NCBI GenBank assembly: GCA_030077755.1
Contig: JAQJZZ010000007.1
Coordinates: 310,001 to 374,000, forward strand
Length of the DNA: 64,000 bases
Direction: 5' to 3'
DNA from: Filosporella fistucella
Lineage: Eukaryota > Ascomycota > Leotiomycetes > Helotiales
Positions within the stretch are counted from its first letter, which is position 1. Every line of letters starts with the position of its first letter. Positions 34,228 through 46,282 of this stretch are shown in pieces. A model generated the notes under the pieces. It worked only from the letters and a program-made list of their open reading frames with translations. It had not been told where the DNA came from and ran no database searches. Made by a program: the position numbers and the translations under genes.

Positions 34228-35121
34228 ATGCCGCCAAGAAAGCCAAAGCTGTCATCGTCACCAGGCAAATTACACCCTGGCTGGCAACCACAAAACTCCA
34301 AGGCAAAACCACCAGCGTCCGGAGAATCACGATCAAAGGGCAACTCTCCCAGGCAGGGGAAGAACAATATGCCTTCACTTACTCTCGACACAGAGACCGA
34401 TCATACGAATCTGTCCAGCTCACGATCTGCTTCTCCTGCGCGGCCTACATACTCTCCAATCACCCCAACAATAGCGAGCGCAAGTCTCGCCTCGTCACAT
34501 CAGCCAGAGCGAGCAGCCCTATCGATCTCTCGCCCTGCAACTGAAGCCATGCCACTTCCACCTCTGCAACCTATTGATTTCGACAGCAATCCGGATGTTC
34601 TCGCTCTTCAATCTACGATCGCAATCTTGCAGATGCAAGCACGCAAGGCGGAAGAGGACATGGCCAAACTGGCGAGGCTGAAGCGCGAAGCCCTGGCGAA
34701 TCCAGATGAATTTGTCAGAGCCCTTACGGCTGGAGAGATCAAGACGACACCTGATCCACTATTCCATCCTTCCGCGGAGGACGATGACGAGGAGGATGAA
34801 GTCAAAGGCGAAGGGGAGATTAAAGGCGAGGTTCAAAACAAGAAGAAGTGGGAGGCATTTCCGACTCCACAAAATGTTGTGCGCTGCCCACCGATTAACT
34901 GGAACAAATATGCTGTTGTTGGTGAGAGCCTGGAAAAGCTACATAAAGATCAGGTGGCAAGACCTAGTGATGGGATTCCACAGAAACTAGGAAGCGATGG
35001 TCAACTCATACCTGGAGGAGAAGGACAAAAACGAGCTGCAGAATTGGGTATCGCCTCACCTTATCAACCTGGCCGGGACAAAATCGAAAAGCTGGGAACC
35101 AAGAAAGGTGGCAAGCGTTAG
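34228..35121 (+). CDS. Conserved fungal protein of unknown function
   Basis: One exon, 297 residues from the first in-frame ATG (MPPRKPK). The N-terminal 130 residues are Pro/Ser-rich and probably disordered. A helical segment follows (LQSTIAILQMQARKAEEDMAKL and LARLKREALANPDEFVRAL), probably a short coiled coil, then an acidic patch (DDDEEDEV). The C-terminal block FPTPQNVVRCPPINWNKY and VVGESLEKLHKDQVARPSDG looks strongly conserved among ascomycetes in my memory. The tail is basic (KLGTKKGGKR). The composition suggests a nuclear or chromatin-related protein, which is only an inference. I do not recognise a named function. Confidence 0.85.
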   Translation: MPPRKPKLSSSPGKLHPGWQPQNSKAKPPASGESRSKGNSPRQGKNNMPSLTLDTETDHTNLSSSRSASPARPTYSPITPTIASASLASSHQPERAALSISRPATEAMPLPPLQPIDFDSNPDVLALQSTIAILQMQARKAEEDMAKLARLKREALANPDEFVRALTAGEIKTTPDPLFHPSAEDDDEEDEVKGEGEIKGEVQNKKKWEAFPTPQNVVRCPPINWNKYAVVGESLEKLHKDQVARPSDGIPQKLGSDGQLIPGGEGQKRAAELGIASPYQPGRDKIEKLGTKKGGKR

Positions 35122-37145
35122 GAGATATAGATATGGTTACTTTTTGCGATAATCTGGCGTTACGGATGTATATGGAGAGCTTATGAGACATGAAAGAACA
35201 TGACTGGATGGCATTTTGCTGGCGTTTATGGGCATGGTAGATGGGGATGGTTTGGAGTTCAGGTTTTGCGAGAAGAACTCCATGTATTTCTTGCTGCAGA
35301 ATGTTCTTGCATCTGCTTTGCATGCCAACACGTTTCATGCAGTGCATGCAATGGAAGAAAAGTCGCCGTTTAGCACGAATTCTTTTCTCTGTCGTTCTGA
35401 ACATGCGAAGAGTGAATGAAAGAAATGCTTGTCATGAACTTGCGAAAAGTGATTTTATTTACCACTTCCGTTCCCAAAACCAGTCATGGGTCGATAATAC
35501 ACCACAATATGTATTAGTTACGAAAAGTATAATCCCCCTTTAACACTTCTAAACACGGAGATGTAGCTGAGACTTCCGGGGCAATATAAGCTGAAAGAAC
35601 AAAGTGCCTTTCTGAGACTGGTTGTCATAATCCTTTTCTTAGATGTCATGAAGTCTTCTTGACATAGACATATATGTGTAGTACAACGATACATATCTAG
35701 GCATGCATACGAAAACAGCAGGCTTTGACATTTACCTCACAGTTGAAAATCAGAGTCTGATTCTAGCAAGGAGCCACTTGCAATTCTTTTCTAGGTCAGT
35801 AGAATTCGGTACTAAACACCCAGCTTGATGTAGGCAATGTGTTTGTAACGAAATGTAAGTTCCCGGTGGTGCCCATGTAAGAACGGGTGTTCACTTCTCC
35901 AAGACTAGCGTGCATCGTGCAACGACTTATGCTTGGTTGCCCGTGGATAATATTAGATGAAACTTCAATTCTCGTTTACGAAATGGGTGTCTTGTAACGC
36001 AACGCTTTCTCTTCCTGTTAGCATAGCATATATAATATCCACTGCCTCCAGGGCCGCTTTGGAGTGTCCTACAATGAAATATAGAGTACATGCAAAGATT
36101 TTCATAGAAGCCATCTTTCATGATTTAGTCTTGAATGCCTCGCAACAGAACTTGTATGGATGATAACCAATTCTATAGCAAGTCTGGATGAATAACTGGG
36201 GACGGTTGTACCGTTGTGTCAACTTGCCAAGACTTCTGACTGCCTCCAAATACACTTAGTGGCCTGCATATAAGGATTGCGAGTTTCCTAGCTGGATTAT
36301 ACCACAATATGGGCTGATAAAGCATAAGTGACTTTATCAAAAAAACCCCTTTAGTTGAATCTAAAGACAATGCTCCGGAGAATTCCTGAGTAAACCCAAA
36401 GATCCAAGCAGTTGGTCTGAGGCGACAGATGCGCCCCGCTTGTGGGGCTCAGAAACATACCCAGCATTCTTCTAGAACGTTACCCTTCATAGCTCTAGCG
36501 TCGGCAGCGGATAAACTGTTCGGATAGTTTAAATGGATTCAGTGAAACATCCCTCGAGTGATCAAGAAATATATTCAGTCTTGTGAACTGCCTGACTTAG
36601 TCACGACCACACTTTATAAACCCGCAGACTTTCATCTGTCGTGGTGGGCCCGTCCAGGGCAAAGTTGTGCTCTGCCAGAGGCAATGTAAATTCATCCACA
36701 TTTGGTTGCTCGGAGGACCGTCACTAACGATCAATTCACAGACACGACAGTGAAGCTTCATATGTATTCCGGACCTCTCCAAACTCCAATGTGAAGGCGT
36801 ACTCGTCTTCCCACGCTCTTTAAAAGCTATTGGACTCTCTTTGAAGGCATAAGTATACTGAAGGAGCTTACCAAGGTCTCGTCCGGTTTCCCACCATCGA
36901 ATGCCCCTCTCGAGACTCCAGAACGGATACCAAACTATATATCAATGTTAATAAATAGAGAGAACACGCAAAGACTCTCATTATCGGTGCCTCGAGGTTA
37001 GCAGCGTTGCCTGGCCTCGATTTTGGGCTCCGCTCTTGAGATATATCCCAACTAGGAAAGTAAACGCTCTCACGTCAACTTCAGATCTGCAACCTCGCAA
37101 GATCTGCTGCATGTACACGAAACCTCCAGTCCATCAAGCATCAAG
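35122..37145. other. 2-kb intergenic region, no supported gene
   Basis: Many short frames on both strands but none above about 130 codons and none with domains or splice continuity. The right-hand part contains the promoter of the checkpoint kinase gene. Confidence 0.55.
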
Positions 37146-40100
37146 ATGGAGGAAGAAGCTACACAGCAAGGTACTTACAAATCATCTCCTTATTCTCAAT
37201 ATGACAATCTTACCTCCTCACATCTTGTCCTCATGGCCCCTGAGGAAATCGCTTTAATTCCTCAAGAAGTTTTCTTGCGAATTGTGCAAATCAACCCACC
37301 TAGCAGATCAATAACTGATGACCCATACTATGTAGCAACTCAAGTGGTCATTGATCCTCGAAGACTCGGTCAGCCAAACTCGGGACTGAGTGACGAAGAC
37401 CTCGGCGACATCTGCTGCATCCTGCACCCTTCCACCATTCCGGCTCATAAAGCTGCTGCTTGTGTCTACGATGACTCTCCCGAATTCACAATCAGTACAG
37501 ATCGGGGCGCAAATATTCGAACGAGAGATGATGGACCTGATGATGAGGCTGGTAGCTTTGAGCTGGAAAGGGCAGGCATCGATACATGTGACATTGCACT
37601 TCGACTTTCCGCTAATCTGAAGGACCCTTTTGGGGGTTTCTATTTTGGTCGGAACAAGCAACGTTGTGATGTACTCATTGGCCGTAACGATGCTTCCAAG
37701 AGAATCAGCAACGTCCACTTCAGAATCTATATCAACGAATTCGGTATTCTCATGCTTGAGGATCAATCAACCAATGGTACTGCCGTTGATGGTACCTTGC
37801 TTCGAGGAAAGGAAAAGGAGAATGGACATGAGTACAGACACACATTGCAAAATGGCTCTGTCATCATTCTGACAATGACCCCTCCTGATATTGATTACAA
37901 ATTTATAGTTCGGGTACCACAACGAGATGAGGAGTCTGAGGCTCTGTATCAAAATAATCTTACGGCATTCTTCCTTCGTCTAAACAACCTGAAGTTGGAC
38001 ATGGAGGCTCGTATTGCCGCAGCAGCACCTGGTACCACACGCGGAGATGGCGTAAGTGTCACTACTCCTGAGATGTGACATGAACTAACATTCAAAAGGT
38101 CAATCTATTTCCCACACCAACACCTGGTCTTCCTACTACATACTCGTCTACTATGTCCTCCGGTAGACATGTAAAGGAATGGAGAGGCGGACAAAAATAC
38201 AACAAGATTGGTACAATTGGCAAAGGTGCCTTTGCTGTAGTCTACAAGGTCACCGCCAAATTTGATGGTGTGCCATATGCTGCGAAAGAACTCGAAAAGA
38301 GACGATTCATCAAAAATGGAATTCTTGACCAGAAGGTTGACTCTGAAATGAAAATCATGAGAAAGATCAAACACGTAATTGAATACTCTTATCGGCTGAA
38401 GCTATTGCTAACTTTCATAGCCAAATGTTGTCCAGTTTATTGAACACATTGACTGGGAGGAATTTCTATACATCATCATGGAATTTGTCCCAGGTGGAGA
38501 TCTTGGCAGCCTGATCAACAGAGATGGATACTTGAATGAGCTTGATGTGAAGGCGATGGCAAGTCAAATGCTTAGTGCTCTCAAGTACCTCCATGAGATG
38601 AATATCACTCACCGCGATGTCAAACCTGACAACATTCTCATCAGGAGCCGCGATCCTTTCCACGTCAAGCTGACAGACTTTGGTCTTTCCAAGATGATTG
38701 AGAGCGAGGAAACCTTCTTGCGGACATTCTGTGGTACATTACTGTACTGCGCACCTGAAGTGTATTCCGAGTATCGAGAATATGATGGCAACGGAAAGAG
38801 AAATCTTCGCAATGTTGACAAACGCTCTTTACCACCGCAACGATATGGTAACGCTGTCGATGTTTGGTCTTTGGCCGGAGTATTGTTTTATGCTCTTTGT
38901 GGCGCGCCTCCATTCCCTGTCAAGAATGGCACAAGCTATCAAGAACTGCTGAACCGGATCATGACCCAGCCGCTCGACATTCGTCCTCTTCAACGTGCAA
39001 ATATCACCGAACAAGGTATTAGATTTGTTCGCAAGATGCTGCATGTTCGTCCTGAGCATCGTGCCACCATTGATCAGCTTGAATGTAGCTCTTGGATCAT
39101 TGGTGGAGATAGTATGGAAATGTCTATGGATGAAGATGACGAGGTTGACCTTGTTGCTGATAATTCTATTGATGACCAGGAGCTCGAAGAAGGCGCATCG
39201 CAATTGAGCCTCCATCATCATGTCGACCGCGAGATTGGTGACAGTCTCGACTTGGAGGAAAGCGTAAGCGAGACTCCTGAGCTACAGCCTCGTGAGATCC
39301 CTAGTAGCTTCAACACTAGTGACGCCAATTCCCATGCAAACGACAGCTACGGATTTGCGCAAAGTGCAGTACAACCTGGTGGCAGATTGTTTGGTGAAGT
39401 TGATTTATCTGCTGTGGGTAGCTCTGGTGCTATTCCAATGAGTCAGTTGAACCTTCCTGTCCCAACGCGCGAGCAGGCGCAACTTGCCAGCGATCCTGCT
39501 CGTGGAACTGCGCAAACTCGACATATCCCAGTCTATCTTCCCCCAGGTATGCCTGCTGGTCTTCAAGCTGGTCCGTTAACTCCTGTTGTGAACCAATTCC
39601 CGTCAAATTCTCGCGTCAGCGACAGTCATAGGCCTTCGAGTCTCATGGGTGCGGAGTCGATGGTCAACAATCTTCATGTCCACTCTCCAGCATCTGCTCT
39701 TTCTCCTGCACTCTCACCAGCCGCGGGTAGCCCAGCTACAACCGATAACGCTCACGGCAATATGACAAGTCTTCGCAGACCTCGAGAGGTAGAATATGAT
39801 GTGGATGATGATCGTGATTGGCGTCCAGCTGATCTTCCTCCCAAGCGACCACGTCGATCCTCCCGAGAAATCGATCTGCTTGTACCTCCCACCGTGTTTT
39901 GGGATCCAGCAGACAGATCGACTCACCATACTAATTATCCACGTATGATGAGCTCTGATTACCACCGGTATCAACAACATGCCGAGAGTAAAGGCGAGCG
40001 TTTTTTCCATGGTCAGAAGATCTTCGAGCAGACAATGCAATCTTTTCGCAGTAGCCGTTCACCTTCATTGGAGGCTGATACTCGCGCCCAATCTGAGCCG

Positions 40101-40973
40101 ACTCAAGACGAAGGACGACGCATGTTGATGAAGCGTGACGAGAGACGACTTTCTGAAGACACAGGCAGTACCCGTGCCTTTGGAAAGGAAGATTTTCTCC
40201 CTGTCAGTGGTCCTCCAGCAGATGCGCCTTACAAACCCATTCCAAGCATCGAATCAAATACCACAAATCTGCATCCTGTCGTCGGTCACGATTTTCAGCC
40301 ACCAAAACGTATCCTTGCGAAGCTGATCTCCACCAGCGATAGCTGTCTTCCCACCATTAGCCTGAACATCACAGAGACTCTGACGAGTTGGGGCCGGGGC
40401 GAATACACTACAGTCCGCTACGTCAACTTGTATGAAGATCGTATTCCAAAAATGGCTTTCAAGATTCTAGTTTACAGGCCAGGATTTTACAACTCTGATG
40501 GCACTGTTAAGAATCCCCAAGGTTGGCGTGATGACGATACCAATATGATGTTTTACATTTCAACCAAGGCCTCGAGAGGTATCTGGATCAATGGTGCACA
40601 TCTGCCAAGTTGGGACCACAAGAATACTACAACTGAGTCCAAGTGGTGGTCCGAGATTCGACACGGTGATATCATTACTGTTTTTGACTTGGCTGCGTAC
40701 GGAGGGAAGCCAGCTCAGAACGTCAGCTTTCGCTTCGAATGCTTTTGGGGTGAGTGCAAAGTGGCAAGAAAACCCGATGAAACAACCTATTATCTGGCAA
40801 ATCAAGGCAGTGCACTGTTGAAGGAACTCGAAGAAGCCTGTCTTCAACAAGAGCAGGAGTTGACTGAAGAAAATCGTCGTCGCCATGATGAAGATCGAAA
40901 GGTTGTTTTGGAAGAAAAGGGAACCACAGTAGCCAAGCAGACAGGTAAAGGCAAACAAAACGCCTCGGTTTAA
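37146..40973 (+). CDS. CHK2/RAD53-type checkpoint kinase (FHA-kinase-FHA-like)
   Basis: Three exons (37146-38051, 38099-38374, 38421-40973) encode 1244 residues. The N-terminal FHA domain (about residues 155-265) has FYFGRNKQRCDVLIGR, ISNVHFRIYI and DQSTNGTAVDG, the phosphothreonine-binding residues Arg, Ser, His and Asn-Gly. The kinase domain (about 325-650) has GTIGKGAFAVVYK, AAKELEKRRF, HRDVKPDN, DFGLS and APEVYSE, so it should be active. A long, probably disordered acidic and Ser/Pro-rich linker leads to a C-terminal FHA-like region (about 1010-1170) with FYISTKASRGIWINGAHL. This FHA-kinase-FHA order is that of yeast Rad53, a DNA-damage and replication checkpoint kinase in the nucleus. 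A Lys/Glu-rich coil closes the protein. N. crassa PRD-4 and MUS-59 are related kinases; I cannot say which is the orthologue. Confidence 0.92.
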
Positions 40974-42493
40974 CTGCAACTCACCACTAAATCTTCTTGA
41001 ATCGTCTTCGCATCATACCTACGATCCATAATTGTATAACAACTTTTCTTTTACACACCGTATACACAACGGGGGGTGGTTATTGCAAGTGAGCACTTTG
41101 CACCTCGGCGTTATCAAAAATGGAGTTTTGAGAATGGAGGCATATCATGGATCGAGATAAAGCAGTTGCGCCAGCCCTTGGGAGGACATGGCTATTCGTT
41201 GCAGATGGCAATGCAGCAATATGTGAACAACTAGCTAGATGAATAAAATGGATTAATAAACTACCTTGAAGATGTGAGCTTGGGGAAGGGTGGAGGTAAG
41301 GATAACTGCAATGATAAGCAATTCGACAAGTCTTGAACGGCGCCTTTCCCTACTAATCAGAACATACAGGTCTTCAAGCGATCCAATCAGATCGGGAACG
41401 AAGGACATGTTCTGGCACCATAAAAGCTTATGCTCCTATTAGATTCTTAGCATCTCCATTTCTCTACCTAGCTAAATTCAAGCTTCTGGCACAATATATA
41501 ATAGGCGAGTTTCTACAGGAATCCCACCCAACTTCCTAACTCTCCAACCGTCTTCCCCATCGGCGAGATTGCGACAGGATTATGCGGTCATAACCCCAAA
41601 TGATTGCACAATCTAGATTCTAGTCGGACTCAATGTCAAAAGTAGAGTAAAAAAAATCCCCAAAAAGGATTTGAAAATGGCAAAACTCTAGCCTCCCAGT
41701 CGAACAGGGAGACCGTAGAAAATCCTCCGGTGAGGATTTTTGAAGTCGTGTGGTTTTATTTTTACGTTGACTTGATCGTCTTGTCAACAGACCACCACTA
41801 CGCCACACTTCCATGTGACGATCCTTATGGCCTAGTTACTGGGAAGACTATTTCGATATATGTATATGAAGAATACTGAGAGAATTAATTGATGATTCTC
41901 TCGCGCACCAAACCTCGCCTCGTCAATTCGGAATCGGAAAATCCGACGAACCTATCTACAATCCTTACCTTCCTAATCCCAAATGGCGTGCGCGAAATGC
42001 AAACGTACCTGCAGGATGAAGACCCAGGATCGCGTCTTCAGATCGTATTTTCCCTTGGTTGTCTCAGATTAAAGATCTACCCCGGTAATTGGATTTCATC
42101 TATTTTGCGGCACAGCTAGCTGGTGGGAAACGGAGGTATGGGCTGGTTTCCCGGTTCGGACGGAACGACAGGAACATGATTTTTAGCTAGAGGAGTTTGA
42201 CTGGGGATAATCAACTGTCCCTTTGCGCAACGGTGGGATGTTCTGAAATCAGAGAGATGCAGATGTCCTCCGGAGGCGTGGAGGGCCGACCTCCTTTTCA
42301 GATAGGCTTGCGAGTGCGTTGCTTTCTTGCGCCTTGAATGGGTAACCGTCTCTTCTTTTCTTCGGTACGCCCCACATTTCCATTGTTAAACTTTTAGAGT
42401 TATCTTCTCTAAGTGACTTCTTGATTGTCAATTTGATGTCTATGTCTATGTCTATCTACGTTTGATAATCGTGAGCGTTTGTGCTGCTTCAGA
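40974..42493. other. Intergenic with a perfect hairpin and a short hexanucleotide repeat
   Basis: About 1.5 kb without a supported gene. Besides the hairpin listed separately, a TGTCTA hexanucleotide is repeated three times at about 42437-42456, in the leader of the next gene. Confidence 0.55.
41719..41740. repeat. Perfect 9-bp inverted repeat (hairpin)
   Basis: AAAATCCTC, loop CGGT, GAGGATTTT. The stem is perfect. It lies in gene-free DNA and is followed by more T, but far from the kinase stop codon, so a role in RNA 3'-end formation is doubtful. Confidence 0.6.
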
Positions 42494-43880
42494 ATGGCGA
42501 ATGTCACGCTGGTGGCGGGACATATACCGAATTATGTGAATCCGGTATCGAGACAGCCATTACTTTTGGGTGTCAATATCGGCATGACTGCGTTGGCTGT
42601 CGTTTGTGTTGCGTTGAGGGTGTATACCAGGAGATTTCTGAGGAATATTATGGGTGCTGAGGATTGGGTTGTTATGTTTGCTGCTGTAAAAGGTCTCATG
42701 ACTCCCCGTATGGTCATTGCTGACTATCTAATAGTTACTTGCTACAATTGCCACGATTTGTACTTGTCTTGGTTGCAAACTTGGTGGAACTGGACTTCAT
42801 TACTGGGACATACCGCCAACGGTGAACAAGAAGCTCAATCAAGAGGTACAAGTTTTGTTCACCGACTTAAGCACCCCTGAGACTAATTGATGTTTGCAGC
42901 TATCGTATGTGAACCAATTCCTCTACCAACCAATTTTACAACTCACGAAGATATCAATCCTCCTCTTCTACACTTCCCTCAGCCATGCGAAATATCTCTA
43001 CAAATCCTCGTATGCAGGAATTGGAATCTGCACAGCCTTCTGTATTGCTTGCACGGTTGTGGAAGTTGTACAGTGTAGCCCGGTCCGAAAATCAGTCTAT
43101 GGAGCTTCTGTGCCTGGTAAATGTATCTTCCAGCCTAACTTCTTCATTGCGACCGGATTTGTTAATCTATTCCTTGATCTCATGGTTTTGGCACTTCCTC
43201 TGCCGCTTTTGTGGCGATTGCAAGCACCACTCAAGCAGAGAGTTGCTCTAATGTGTATTTTCTGTGTCGGAATCTTGTGAGTTCATTCTTCAACTTCAAA
43301 GTGGTGAGAATAGATGCTAAGAAGGCAGTGTATGCATCTGCAGTATTGTACGCATCACCATCTGGTTCCATGTAATCGGAGACGGTAACAGGAACAATCC
43401 TGATTCGTCTTGTAAGTTCTTGAGGGCTCAATTTTTCTGTCTCGAGTAACAATTGTAGGGACGAGAGTTGAAATCACAAATTGGTCTGCTATCGAATACT
43501 GCGCAGGTCTAATTTGCTCATCTCTTCCACATCTTCGACCTCTCATCACCAAAGCGATTCCCGGATTCCTCTCTACAAATCGTACTCGTACGAAAGAAGG
43601 TTACAATTCAAATCTAGGATCCAAGAAGTACAGGATCCCAGTTGGGAGTACAGACGGAAGCGATGCTTTTTATGGATCGAAGAAAGGTCACCAGAGTAGC
43701 ATTGTGACAGGAGGTATAACAACCACACGAGCAGAAGGTCATTCGGATGCAGATTCTACAGATGAGATATATACGACTGTTGGGCTCGGGGTCCCTACAA
43801 AGGAGAAAGAAAATTGGCATATTATGAAAACGATCAAGGTTGATGTTCAGAACGCTGATGATCACTCAAGACACCATTGA
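42494..43880 (+). CDS. Rhodopsin-domain seven-helix membrane protein (SatC5/PTH11-related)
   Basis: Five exons (42494-42685, 42735-42845, 42900-43276, 43329-43411, 43459-43880) encode 394 residues. The frame is continuous across all four introns. The family pattern is clear: PLLLGVNIGMTALAVVCVALRVYTRR (helix 1 and loop), GAEDWVVMFAA, GLHYWDIP, FLYQPILQLTKISILLFYTSL, GKCIFQPNFFIATGFVNLFLDLMVLALPLPLLW and WSAIEYCAGLICSSLPHLRPL. The last 110 residues are a hydrophilic cytosolic tail. This plasma-membrane family is very large in filamentous fungi and includes PTH11-like putative receptors; substrates and ligands are unknown. The N-terminus is short and outside, with an NVT glycosylation site. Confidence 0.9.
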
Positions 43881-44602
43881 ATATCGCTACTTAGCACGCA
43901 ATGAATATTATGACCAGGAATCTGAACATGTTCCCATACTCTTACACCCTCGCTCTTCGGCCTTTCTCAAGATCCATCTGACTTATCCGGTGATTCCTGA
44001 TAGCAAATGGCCGCTCCTCCGCCAACAGGAAAATTCTCTAAGAAATCGTATTGTTTTTGAACTTGAACATAACCCCCTGGAATTCGCTTCCCGGCTATAT
44101 CGGTAGCCCCTGACTGGCGTCAAGCAGGCGATTGTGCCTGCATGTCATCCCAGCAATTCGTGCCTCTGTGTTGCCACCGATCTTTAGTACTTTACTCACG
44201 AATCTTCAGAAAGAGAACACGCATATTATAGACTAATAAACTTTCTCACGAGTCTCTCGCTTTATGTCTCCACTTAACTATTGCTTTGACATTTCAAGGC
44301 TGGGAAGTTGACAAGCAGTCTTTCTGGACCGGACCCGGTATCCGGCCTTTCCAGTCGCCATCACACCAATAGTAACCCCCTCTCAAAATATGCAAGGACG
44401 GACATTGACACCAAGGAAGCTTGAAGGAAGATTACCGTTCATTTCACCCGCCGCACATGTCCCCACTATCTTTTCTGCAGACGGACTTTCGATAGCTCCC
44501 CACAAAAGTGGACAGTGGACGGATTTCAAGGTCTTATTTCCATGATTCCCCTCGTGTTTTGAGAGAATCAGAGGTGTTTGTACGAAACATTTCCAGGCAA
44601 CG
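43881..44602. other. Intergenic, no supported gene
   Basis: About 720 bp between the rhodopsin-like and carboxylesterase genes. An 88-codon frame at 43840-44106 overlaps the previous gene's end and has no domain. Confidence 0.55.
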
Positions 44603-46282
44603 ATGGTTCTTAATGGGTTTTTTGGTAGTGATAGCTTTGCTAAGGCTTTGAGATTGATGTCTGTGGGGCTGGTCGGAGTTAATGCAGCAGCGGTTGTTTC
44701 AACGACGCCAATTGTGGATCTGGGGTATGCGATTCATCAAGCCTCACTATCTATCGTAAGTTTAAAATGATCTTATATTCATGATGGGTAATTGAGTTTT
44801 GAATAGTCAAACCAGAGTAATGTCTACTATAATTTCAGTAACATTCGATTTGCAGCTCCACCTCTTGGCAATCTTCGATTTGCTGCAACTCAACCGCCAC
44901 TCAACAATCGAAGTGCTGGTGTTCAAGATGGATCGTACGGAAATATCTGCCCTCAAGCGTTCGCAAGCTGGCAGATTGGCGCTCTATCTTTGAACCCTGG
45001 AGCCAGCAACGAAAATGAAGATTGCTTGTTTCTCGATGTCGTAGTGCCAAAAGGTGTCTATGACAACAGATCCAAGAGAGGACCTGTACCAGTAATCGTC
45101 TGGTTCTATGGTGGTGGCTATACGCTGGGAAGCAAGTATGCTGCTGGTAACCCAACGGGACTGTTGGACCAAAGTCTGGACATGCAAGCCAAGGGACAGA
45201 TCTGGGTAGGATTCAATTATCGACTTGGAGCAATGGGTTGGTTAGGTGGCCCAACATTCGCAAAAACGGGTACTCCAAACGCTGGATTTTATGATCAGAG
45301 AATGGCTTTGAAATGGGTGCAAGACAATATTTGCCTTTTTGGAGGCGACCCAAGTCAAGTCACTGTCATGGGGGAGTCTGCAGGAGGCGGAAGTATCATG
45401 CATCAAATTACAGCGTATGGAGGTGTGAAGGCACCTTTCCAGCAAGCTATAATGCAGAGTCCGGCATTTATCCCAAGACCATTGATCAGCCAGAGCGAGA
45501 ATGCATTCCAAAGCCTAATGAAGTTTGCCAATGTCAGCACATTGGCAGAATTGAGGAAGGTCGACACGCTCGTCTTGCAACAAGCCAACAAACTCACTCA
45601 ATCTTTGGCTTTCTATGGCACTTTCACTTTCGGTCCAGCGCCAGATGGGACATTTGTCCAAGATCTTCCTGGTAAACTTCTCCTGGAAGGGAAATTCGAC
45701 AAGTCTCTCGCCATCATCGCAGCACACAATACCAATGAGGCTGGTCGATATACACCACCAACAACCACAACCTCGGACAACTTCACAACATTCATGAACC
45801 TTTACTTCCCAAACATCTCCCCAGCTGCCCTCACCTACTTAACAACCGTCCTCTATCCCGCGGTATATGACGGTAGTCAGCCATATGTAACACCATTCTA
45901 CCGCCTCAATCTCGCCATCGCCGATTTCACTTTTACTTGCAGCACCAACTGGCTCGGCCATGCCTATGCCAACAAAACACACAATTACATATTCTCTGTC
46001 TCTCCTGGCAACCATACCATGGACGTACCTTACACCTACTACAACGGTCCCATCGCATCTGTCAAGAACGAAACATTAGCTGTCATGATGCAACGCTATC
46101 TGACAGGATTCGCGGAATCAGGCACCCCGAACAGATTGGGATTGGATCATTGGGTAGAGTATGGGAAAAGTAGCAAGGTGTACAATTTCAATCAGACGTT
46201 TACGGATACGAGGGTTGACACTGCGACGGCGAATAAGAGGTGTGATTGGTGGCAGCAGGCCCTTTATGGAAGCGATTGGTGA
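44603..46282 (+). CDS. Secreted type-B carboxylesterase/lipase
   Basis: Two exons (44603-44755, 44807-46282) encode 542 residues. A signal peptide covers about residues 20-33 of the N-terminus (SVGLVGVNAAAVVS). Family landmarks are NIRFAAPPLG, SENEDCLFLDV-like NENEDCLFLDVVVP, the oxyanion loop WFYGGGYTLGS, FYDQRMALKWVQDNI and the nucleophile elbow GESAGGGS with Ser242. The acid is probably Glu in HNTNEAGRY and the base His in NHTMDVPYTYYNGP, a spacing common in fungal members. Such alpha/beta-hydrolases cleave carboxylic esters; fungal secreted ones act on lipids, plant esters or xenobiotics. The true substrate cannot be read from sequence. Many NxT/S sites fit secretion. Confidence 0.92.

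Noticed and set aside
35122..37145. Several 60-130-codon frames on both strands
   Set aside because: None has a domain, signal peptide or intron structure.
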